A stretch of DNA of 18,691 nt from Eggerthellales bacterium UBA948 (lineage in GTDB: Bacteria > Actinomycetota > Coriobacteriia > Coriobacteriales > UBA8131): contig DBCW01000062.1 of assembly GCA_002293265.1 (NCBI GenBank), positions 13,080 to 31,770 on the forward strand. Reading direction: 5' to 3'. The notes beneath the pieces were generated by a model that saw only the letters and a list, made by a program, of their open reading frames with translations, was not told the origin of the DNA and did no database searches. Numbering within the stretch: the stretch's first letter is position 1; the number at the start of each line of letters is the position of its first letter. Shown one piece after another: positions 14,055 through 18,691 of this stretch. Made by a program: the position numbers and the translations under genes.

Positions 14055-14267
14055 ATGGCTAAGAGAAATCCTAAAGAACCAACAACCAAAACATACGTAG
14101 TCAAGATACCGTCAACAAACCCTGCTCTCAATGTACGAGACGCACCCAAGGGGCAAGTAATTGACGAACTTAAAGATGGCGCTCCCGTGGAAGTTTACGG
14201 CATCGTAGGCGGCTGGGCAAAAATCCCCGGTGGTTTTGTCAAAGCTGAGTTCTTGGAGGCGGTTTAG
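14055..14267 (+). CDS. Stand-alone SH3b-type wall-binding protein
   Basis: The ATG at 14055 is preferred over an upstream start at 14028 because it follows a Shine-Dalgarno sequence (GAGGA, 14045-14049) and avoids a long overlap. The product is 70 residues. After a basic start (MAKRNPKEPTTK) it is a single SH3_3 domain: 'NPALNVRDAPKGQVIDELKDGAPVEVYG' with the hallmark LNVR, a conserved Gly turn, and 'GGWAKIPGGFVKAEFLEAV'. SH3b domains usually sit on phage endolysins and bind peptidoglycan cross-bridges. Here one is a separate gene between fibre and holin-type genes, with its stop codon directly followed by the next ATG. It has no signal peptide or membrane segment. It may assist lysis or be a small virion part; both are inferences. 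Confidence 0.75.
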   Translation: MAKRNPKEPTTKTYVVKIPSTNPALNVRDAPKGQVIDELKDGAPVEVYGIVGGWAKIPGGFVKAEFLEAV

Positions 14268-14561
14268 ATGGATCAGGCATTAGCGCTGTTCTTGGGGGCG
14301 TGTGGCGCTCTTGTCGTAATCGGCAACGCTGTAACAATGCTTTGGAAAGTGGTAGCGCCTATTAAAAAGCAGACTGCTCTTATAGCGGAGCTTGATAGAC
14401 GCTCAAAACTTGACTTTGCAGCAAGGCAGCGTCAAGACGAATTTAATATCGCAATTGCAAGGGGGCTTATGCGGTCGCTTAGACATCAAGCAGATGGAAA
14501 TCACACGGGCGAGATGCGCGATGCCGCAGACAAACTCAACGACTTTTTAATTGAGAGATAG
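14268..14561 (+). CDS. Small membrane protein of the lysis cassette, one TM helix plus a charged helix
   Basis: This 97-residue protein starts directly after the SH3b stop (TAG then ATG). One hydrophobic helix lies at residues 4-29 (ALALFLGACGALVVIGNAVTMLW). A long amphipathic, charged helix follows (IKKQTALIAELDRRSKLDFAARQRQDEF). The end, RHQADGNHTGEMRDAADKLNDFLIER, has a recurring pattern in phage lysis-region proteins ('DGNHTGEM...LndFLI.R'). Its size and topology fit a holin partner or antiholin (XhlA/BhlA-like), with the charged part in the cytoplasm. The role is inferred from position just upstream of the holin. Confidence 0.65.
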   Translation: MDQALALFLGACGALVVIGNAVTMLWKVVAPIKKQTALIAELDRRSKLDFAARQRQDEFNIAIARGLMRSLRHQADGNHTGEMRDAADKLNDFLIER

Positions 14562-14569
14562 GAAAAACA

Positions 14570-14914
14570 ATGGAATACTTTATCAACTTGGCGGTGTCGT
14601 GGCAGTTTCTATTAGTAGCTGCTGCATGTGGCGCGTTTGGAATCATCATCAAGCAAATCCCACGAGTAGCAAGCTGGATAATACCAATCGTAAATGCCAT
14701 TTTTGCAATAGTGGCAATGCTTTTGCTCACAGGCTTCACCGTGGAGGCTGCGCTCACGGGCTTTCTAGCCGCAGCAATAGCTACATATGTCTATGAGCTG
14801 ATTGTGCAGGTTTTACAGGGCAAGATACGCAGCGATAAATCAAGCCCGGACTTTAGCGCAGATGCAGCGATGTTTGCCGAGGGGGCTACTGAGGATACTG
14901 AGAGCGAGGGCTAA
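14570..14914 (+). CDS. Holin, three membrane helices
   Basis: This 114-residue protein has three hydrophobic helices at about 8-27 (VSWQFLLVAAACGAFGIII), 34-56 (WIIPIVNAIFAIVAMLLLTGF) and 60-81 (ALTGFLAAAIATYVYELIVQ). A short acidic C-terminal tail follows (DFSADAAMFAEGATEDTESEG). The layout, with a Lys-Gln-Ile-Pro turn between TM1 and TM2, matches the phage holin families of Gram-positive hosts such as Hol44. It lies three bases before the endolysin gene. The protein would collect in the cytoplasmic membrane and open it at a set time so that the endolysin reaches the wall. The ATG is preceded by a weak Shine-Dalgarno sequence (AGGAAAAAC). Confidence 0.85.
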   Translation: MEYFINLAVSWQFLLVAAACGAFGIIIKQIPRVASWIIPIVNAIFAIVAMLLLTGFTVEAALTGFLAAAIATYVYELIVQVLQGKIRSDKSSPDFSADAAMFAEGATEDTESEG

Positions 14915-14916
14915 TC

Positions 14917-15864
14917 ATGGCTTACAAACTTGCGCAAAAGCATTTGCCCTCGCGCTGCTATGGCGGCGTGATTTCTAGCACTAAAAGAGGCATGGGAATG
15001 CACCACGCATATGCCACAAGCCTACAGGCTTGCTACAACGCTTTATCAAGCCGTGGATTATCTACAGGCTTTGCAATCCAAGATGATACGGTCTGGCAGC
15101 TCATGCCTGATTTACGCTGTCAGGAGTGGGCTACAGGCAGTACAGACGGCAATAACAACCTTATCAGTGTGGAGATTATAAACACAAGCTTAAAATCCCC
15201 TTACCCTGTCTCTGATTTGTCCATACAAGCCTATTGTGAGCTTGTGGCTGATCTGACACGTCAAGGCATCGTTAAGCCCTCTGGCGGCAAGTTTGTATGG
15301 CGCAAGACCAACGTACCGCATAGGGATTTGAGTGCAACGGCTTGCCCGGGTGACTACCTCTTTAGCCGTGGCGAGCAGATCACCGAAAAGATTAACAAAC
15401 TCCTAGTGCCGCAAACCAAACTCACGGTTTACGACTACTGGGGAGGGCATAACCAGCAATGGGCATTTGTGGAGAGCAAAGACGGCAGCGCGGTTGTTGT
15501 TAATCGCAAGTCCGGCAAAGCTATAGACGTACCAGCGGCTAATTACTCACCGGGTACACAACTGCTCACCTACGAGCGCAATGGTGGCTCTAATCAGAGC
15601 TTTGCCTACAAGGATATTAAGCCCGGAATCGAGGCAGGGGTCAGGATTACACCTGTAGGTGCGTCTAAGATGGCTTTGGCTGTCTCAGGGGCTACTTATG
15701 AGGCTGGTACCCCTGTAATCCTTTGGGATACATACGCAGGGGCAGCCGAGCAGATGTTTACGCCTGTTATTGCGGCTGTATCTAAGGGCGTTACCTATTA
15801 CGTACTGTATTCGTATGGCGCACTTAAAGCCGGCAAGGCTCTTTGTCTTGACGAGGCGGCTTAA
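14917..15864 (+). CDS. Endolysin: N-acetylmuramoyl-L-alanine amidase with ricin-type lectin domain
   Basis: This 315-residue protein has an N-terminal amidase_2 domain (PGRP-like) at about residues 8-160. Zinc and catalytic residues are visible: H29/H30 in MGMHHAYA, E86 in SVEIIN, and H135 with C143 in PHRDLSATACPGDYL. It cuts the bond between N-acetylmuramic acid and L-alanine in peptidoglycan. From about 165 to 300 the protein resembles a beta-trefoil ricin-type lectin: NQQWAF near 179-184, NQSFAY near 226-231, and repeated 'G.....A........GT....' units. This domain probably binds cell-wall or surface sugar. It follows the holin by 2 bases. There is no signal peptide, which fits holin-dependent release. 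The last 20 residues (YVLYSYGALKAGKALCLDEAA) are less ordered. Confidence 0.9.
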   Translation: MAYKLAQKHLPSRCYGGVISSTKRGMGMHHAYATSLQACYNALSSRGLSTGFAIQDDTVWQLMPDLRCQEWATGSTDGNNNLISVEIINTSLKSPYPVSDLSIQAYCELVADLTRQGIVKPSGGKFVWRKTNVPHRDLSATACPGDYLFSRGEQITEKINKLLVPQTKLTVYDYWGGHNQQWAFVESKDGSAVVVNRKSGKAIDVPAANYSPGTQLLTYERNGGSNQSFAYKDIKPGIEAGVRITPVGASKMALAVSGATYEAGTPVILWDTYAGAAEQMFTPVIAAVSKGVTYYVLYSYGALKAGKALCLDEAA

Positions 15865-15865
15865 A

Positions 15866-15928
15866 GATTTTTACATCTTTGGCGTTTTTTGTGCCTGATA
15901 TGTAAAGTTTTGAGGTTGATTTTTACAT
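15866..15928 (+). repeat. Two direct copies of GATTTTTACAT with an inverted ATGTAAA between
   Basis: GATTTTTACAT occurs at 15866-15876 and again at 15918-15928. In between, ATGTAAA at 15899-15905 is complementary to the TTTACAT core of either copy. They lie in the gene-free stretch between the endolysin stop and the terminator. They could be weak alternative hairpins or protein-binding sites; function is unknown. Confidence 0.55.
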
Positions 15929-15932
15929 GTTA

Positions 15933-15967
15933 AAGCCCCACTGGCGCTGAGCTGGTGGGGCTTATTT
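15933..15967 (+). terminator. Rho-independent terminator of the lysis operon
   Basis: A 9-bp perfect stem, AAGCCCCAC (15933-15941) with GTGGGGCTT (15955-15963), is extended by a T-G pair and followed by ATTTTGTTT. It lies about 70 bases after the endolysin stop and ends the rightward late transcript. The first stem arm closely resembles the one at 142-150 (both contain AAGCCCC). It also stops transcription from running into the opposing tRNA-Leu. Confidence 0.85.
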
Positions 15968-16217
15968 TGTTTCAAGCGTTTCGCTGCATGTCTTTGCGTA
16001 TCAAGTCTTTGAGGTACCCCTGTATTATGTCAATAGTTTATACAAAGTTTTTAGTGTTATCGGTGAGCGATAGGCAAGCTTTTAGGGGCGTTCGGCAGGG
16101 GAGAATAGGGCATGATTATGCACACTCAAGAATAGATATTTTTGGTGTTTTTGAGAATTGTAATACGAAAGTTCCCCACATTTTTCCCACACGCAAATGC
16201 GTTTTCGCAGGTAAACA
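15968..16217. other. Gene-free stretch between lysis operon and tRNA-Leu; likely prophage/host junction
   Basis: I see no convincing gene here. An open frame at 15955-16239 begins inside the terminator, has no ribosome binding site, and runs into the antisense strand of the tRNA, so it is rejected. The visible elements are a GGGGAGAATAGGG purine tract near 16097, the run TTCCCCACATTTTTCCCACAC near 16172, and a small palindrome TGCGTTTTCGCA (16198-16209). The stretch links phage late genes to a host tRNA, so the attachment site is expected here or in the tRNA 3' end. Confidence 0.5.
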
Positions 16218-16302
16218 TGGTGCCCGAGGTGGGAGTTGAACCCACACATCCAGAGGATAAAGGTTTTTGAGACCTCCGCGTCTGCCATTCCGCCACTCGG
16301 GC
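16218..16302 (-). tRNA. tRNA-Leu (anticodon CAA)
   Basis: On the minus strand the sequence begins GCCCGAGTGGCGGAATGG and ends in an encoded CCA (16218-16220 on the + strand read TGG). The 7-bp acceptor stem is complete (16296-16302 with 16222-16228) and the discriminator is A (16221). The anticodon loop CTCAAAA gives CAA (16267-16269). The long variable arm expected of a class II tRNA-Leu and a normal TTCAACTCC-type T-arm are present. It reads UUG codons. It is convergent with the phage late genes, and its 3' end points at the prophage, the usual target of tyrosine-type integrases. Confidence 0.95.
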
Positions 16303-16336
16303 TTTTTGTGTATGCACTAAACAAAGTGCGCTCGGT

Positions 16337-16342
16337 ATTGTA
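16337..16342 (-). promoter_or_regulatory. Possible -10 box of the tRNA-Leu promoter
   Basis: On the minus strand TACAAT is preceded by TATGC, and it ends about 34 bases upstream of the tRNA 5' end. The -35 region at 17-bp spacing (16360-16365) reads TTAATT on the minus strand, which is only a partial match. The assignment is tentative. Confidence 0.4.
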
Positions 16343-16400
16343 GCATAGAGCGTGACTAAAATTAACTAAAACCTTGATTGATGATGTTTTAGTTTTTCAT

Positions 16401-16428
16401 TTGCACGCAAAAAGCGATCTTGTATGTC
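16401..16428 (+). promoter_or_regulatory. Possible coaE promoter
   Basis: TTGCAC (16401-16406) and TATGTC (16423-16428) are separated by 16 bases and lie 35 bases before the coaE start codon. The -35 matches the consensus in four of six positions. The -10 is weak. The region between tRNA-Leu and coaE (16303-16462) is AT-rich and holds nothing else I can name. Confidence 0.3.
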
Positions 16429-16462
16429 TTTTTTGCTGGCTTAAGGCAGGTTAAGAAGAAAA

Positions 16463-17074
16463 ATGTATGTTGTATTGGTAACAGGCGGATTGGCCTCCGG
16501 AAAAAACACAGTAGGTAATCTGTTAGCTGCAAGGGGAGCAACAGTTTTGGATACAGACCAGATTGCAAAAGACGCACAAGAAGATGAAGCGGTTTTAGCT
16601 CAGCTGACAGAAGAATTTGGTGAAGACATCGTTAATGATAGCGGTATCTTAAATCGGAAACTGCTTGCAATGAGAGCTTTTGCAAGCAAAGAAGATACCG
16701 ATAGATTAAATGCAATTTGTTGGCCACCGGTAAAAGAGCGTTTGGCAAGTTACCTTATGCAGGGAAACTGCCAGCCACTTAAAACAAACGAGCTTCTCGT
16801 TATATTAATACCATTACTTGCCGAGGCTCCTGATTTTATCGAATTTGCTGATGAGGTTATTGCTGTGGTTGCTGAAGAGAGCATACGCCTTGAGAGGGCA
16901 ATTGGGCGAGGAATGTCTGCACAAGACGCTAAAAACAGGCTTGACATGCAAGCCAGCGATAAAGATCGCATAGCAATTAGTGATACAGTGTTTGACAACA
17001 ATAAAGACTTGGAGCAGCTGGAGGCACAAGTAGAGGCGTGGTACAAGGATCACATAGAGAGCAGGATGTTTTAG
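16463..17074 (+). CDS. coaE: Dephospho-CoA kinase, with an unusual P-loop
   Basis: This 203-residue protein has the length and motif order of CoaE, which phosphorylates the 3'-hydroxyl of dephospho-CoA with ATP in the last step of coenzyme A synthesis, in the cytosol. The P-loop is at residues 8-16 (GGLASGKNT). DTDQIA at 30-35 matches the DAD.ia motif. LLAEAP at about 118-123 matches the 'PLL.E' motif. A lid with an arginine pair (RLERAIGRGMS) and the 'DTVFDNN' segment near the end (usual 'AD.vidN') complete the fold. Two departures are visible: Asn15 replaces the usual Ser/Thr after the P-loop lysine, and 'ICWPPV' replaces the usual 'I.HP.V'. The Shine-Dalgarno sequence is poor (AAGAAG). The stop codon is directly followed by the uvrB ATG in the same frame. 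Confidence 0.87.
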   Translation: MYVVLVTGGLASGKNTVGNLLAARGATVLDTDQIAKDAQEDEAVLAQLTEEFGEDIVNDSGILNRKLLAMRAFASKEDTDRLNAICWPPVKERLASYLMQGNCQPLKTNELLVILIPLLAEAPDFIEFADEVIAVVAEESIRLERAIGRGMSAQDAKNRLDMQASDKDRIAISDTVFDNNKDLEQLEAQVEAWYKDHIESRMF

Positions 17075-18691
17075 ATGGCACAGATGGAAGGTAAGTTAAG
17101 GGAAGATCAACTGGCAACAGGGGAGTTTAAAGTCGTCGCACCATATGAACCGGCAGGCGATCAGCCCCAAGCAATTGCTGCGTTAGAAAGAGGTATTAAC
17201 AAAAACCTTCGTTATCAAACATTATTAGGCGTGACCGGTTCCGGCAAAACTTACACTATGGCAAAAACCATTGAGCGGGTACAAAAACCAACGCTGCTAA
17301 TGGCGCCAAACAAAACCTTAGCCGCACAGCTAGCAGCTGAGCTTAAAGAGTTCTTCCCGGACAACGCTGTAGTCTACTTTGTATCTTACTATGATTATTA
17401 CCAGCCGGAAGCCTATGTGCCAACAACTGACACGTTTATCGAAAAAGACGCTTCGATTAATGAAGAGGTTGAAAAGCTAAGACACGCTGCGACAGCAGCC
17501 TTGCTTTCACGCAGAGATGTGGTGGTAGTTGCCAGTGTCTCATGCATATATGGCATAGGCTCACCGGCAGATTATGCCGGAATGGCGGTGTTTTTGGATA
17601 AGACTGTACCGATGGATCGTGATGATCTGATCCGCCAACTGATAGACATTCAATACGATCGAAACGATTATGAGTTGCTCAGAGGCACATTTAGAGTACG
17701 CGGCGATGCCTTAGACGTGTTTCCGCCATATGCGGATAATCCATATCACATCGAATTCTTTGGCGACGACATAGATGCCATTACCGAGATAAGCAATGTT
17801 ACCGGCGAGCTGATTAAAGAATATGACAGCGTGCCAATTTGGCCGGCTTCGCATTATGTTACCGCAAGACCTAAGATAGACCACGCACTTGACACTATTA
17901 AAGAAGAACTTACAGGACGTTTAAAGGAGCTGCGCGAAGCCGGGATGTTGCTTGAAGCACAACGTCTAGAGCAACGCACAAATTATGACCTGGAAATGCT
18001 TCAGACCATGGGCATTTGCAGTGGTATCGAAAACTACTCACGTCACCTTGACGGACGCGAACCGGGGGAGCCACCATTTACTTTGATTGACTACTTCCCG
18101 GATGATTTTTTTTGCATAATTGATGAGAGTCATGTGACAGTTCCACAGATTCGCGGTATGTATGAAGGAGACCGCTCGCGCAAAACAACTTTAGCAGAGC
18201 ACGGGTTTCGTCTACCAAGCGCTTTAGACAATCGCCCACTACGCTTTGACGAGTTTGAGCAACGCATTCCGCAGTTTGTCTATGTATCGGCAACCCCGGG
18301 AGACTACGAGGGCAGGGTTAGTCAGGCAACTGTAGAACAGATCATTCGCCCAACCGGACTGTTGGATCCTGAGATAGTAGTAAAACCTATAAAGGGTCAG
18401 ATCGATGACATCATCGACGAGGCAAAAGAACGAACAGCCAAAAACGAGCGCGTGCTTATAACAACATTAACAAAAAAAATGGCTGAAGACCTCACAGATC
18501 ATCTACTGGATCAGGGCGTAAACACCAGATATCTGCACTCAGATATTGGCACAATGGAGCGAGTTGAAATATTGCGCGATCTGAGAATTGGAACTTTTGA
18601 CGTGCTGGTAGGCATAAACTTGCTCAGAGAGGGCTTAGATCTGCCCGAAGTTTCACTAGTAGCAATACTGGATGCCGACAAAGAGGGATTT
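17075..18691 (+). CDS. uvrB: UvrABC system protein B (excinuclease subunit), 5' part
   Basis: The reading frame starts at the ATG directly after the coaE stop and stays open to the window edge, giving the first 539 residues of a protein that is normally about 660-700. UvrB is the damage-verifying helicase-like subunit of nucleotide excision repair, loaded by UvrA and then bound by UvrC. Visible features are: [13 protein letters not shown] near the start; Walker A GVTGSGKT; the beta-hairpin region that clamps DNA ([13 protein letters not shown]); [13 protein letters not shown] (helicase motif II); VYVSATPG (motif III); [15 protein letters not shown] (motif IV); and [24 protein letters not shown] (motifs V-VI). 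All canonical residues seen are intact. The start has GCAGGA 9 bases upstream, and a second in-frame ATG is three codons later. It is probably co-transcribed with coaE. Confidence 0.97.
   Translation, partial: MAQMEGKLREDQLATGEFKVVAPYEPAGDQPQAIAALERGINKNLRYQTLLGVTGSGKTYTMAKTIERVQKPTLLMAPNKTLAAQLAAELKEFFPDNAVVYFVSYYDYYQPEAYVPTTDTFIEKDASINEEVEKLRHAATAALLSRRDVVVVASVSCIYGIGSPADYAGMAVFLDKTVPMDRDDLIRQLIDIQYDRNDYELLRGTFRVRGDALDVFPPYADNPYHIEFFGDDIDAITEISNVTGELIKEYDSVPIWPASHYVTARPKIDHALDTIKEELTGRLKELREAGMLLEAQRLEQRTNYDLEMLQTMGICSGIENYSRHLDGREPGEPPFTLIDYFPDDFFCIIDESHVTVPQIRGMYEGDRSRKTTLAEHGFRLPSALDNRPLRFDEFEQRIPQFVYVSATPGDYEGRVSQATVEQIIRPTGLLDPEIVVKPIKGQIDDIIDEAKERTAKNERVLITTLTKKMAEDLTDHLLDQGVNTRYLHSDIGTMERVEILRDLRIGTFDVLVGINLLREGLDLPEVSLVAILDADKEGF

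Noticed and set aside
15955..16239. Plus-strand open frame of 94 codons after the endolysin
   Set aside because: Starts within the terminator, has no ribosome binding site, and extends into the antisense strand of the tRNA-Leu 3' end; composition is not like the neighbours.
1..18691. CRISPR array, insertion sequence or transposase
   Set aside because: No set of regularly spaced short repeats and no transposase-like frame or terminal inverted repeats were found by reading.

Overview
This window reads as the late (structural and lysis) half of a siphovirus-type prophage, followed by a short stretch of bacterial chromosome. Everything from the left edge to about 15,864 lies on the + strand in the usual siphophage order. 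The host part starts with a tRNA-Leu(CAA) on the - strand (16218-16302) and continues with coaE (dephospho-CoA kinase) and the 5' part of uvrB, both on the + strand. The base composition looks moderate. The protein style (amidase plus ricin-type lectin endolysin, tape measure, capsid and tail proteins) and the coaE-uvrB neighbourhood suggest an actinobacterium of moderate GC, possibly a Coriobacteriia/Atopobiaceae member. That host assignment is an inference by eye, not a search result.

Layout. 1-143: the C-terminal end of an unrecognised gene. 142-201: a hairpin ending in a T run. 240-313: a tRNA-Trp(CCA) with a weak anticodon stem. 337-588: a small CxxC...CxxC protein. 614-636: a strong terminator. 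The tRNA and the small gene therefore form a terminator-bounded 'moron'-like island inside the head module. 705-2342: scaffold, HK97-type major capsid protein and a small Lys/Ala-rich protein. 2345-3681: four small head-tail joining and neck proteins. 3694-4344: tail tube protein. 4347-4972: tail assembly chaperones gpG and gpGT, joined by a textbook -1 slippery heptamer (A AAA AAC at 4631-4637). 4965-8465: 1166-residue tape measure protein. 8462-14041: baseplate and fibres, namely an extended distal tail protein, a tail hub fused to a fibre with a pyocin-knob-like domain, and a second fibre with coiled-coil repeats and a gp53-like C-terminus. The two fibre genes share a paralogous module. 14055-15864: lysis genes, namely a stand-alone SH3b protein, a one-TM helical protein, a three-TM holin and an amidase/ricin-lectin endolysin. 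A terminator follows at 15933-15967.

No integrase, repressor, replication or packaging gene is in view, so the left part of the prophage lies outside the window. The 3' end of the tRNA-Leu faces the phage genes across about 350 bp without a gene. This is the classic geometry for integration at a tRNA 3' end, so the right attachment site is probably at or next to 16218. All late genes in view are open and tightly packed, many with start/stop overlaps, so the late module looks intact.

No clearly new defence or mobile system is visible. The observations most worth a second look are the tRNA-Trp/zinc-ribbon island between two terminators, the shared fibre modules, the proposed attachment site, the gpG/gpGT frameshift and the atypical P-loop of the host CoaE.
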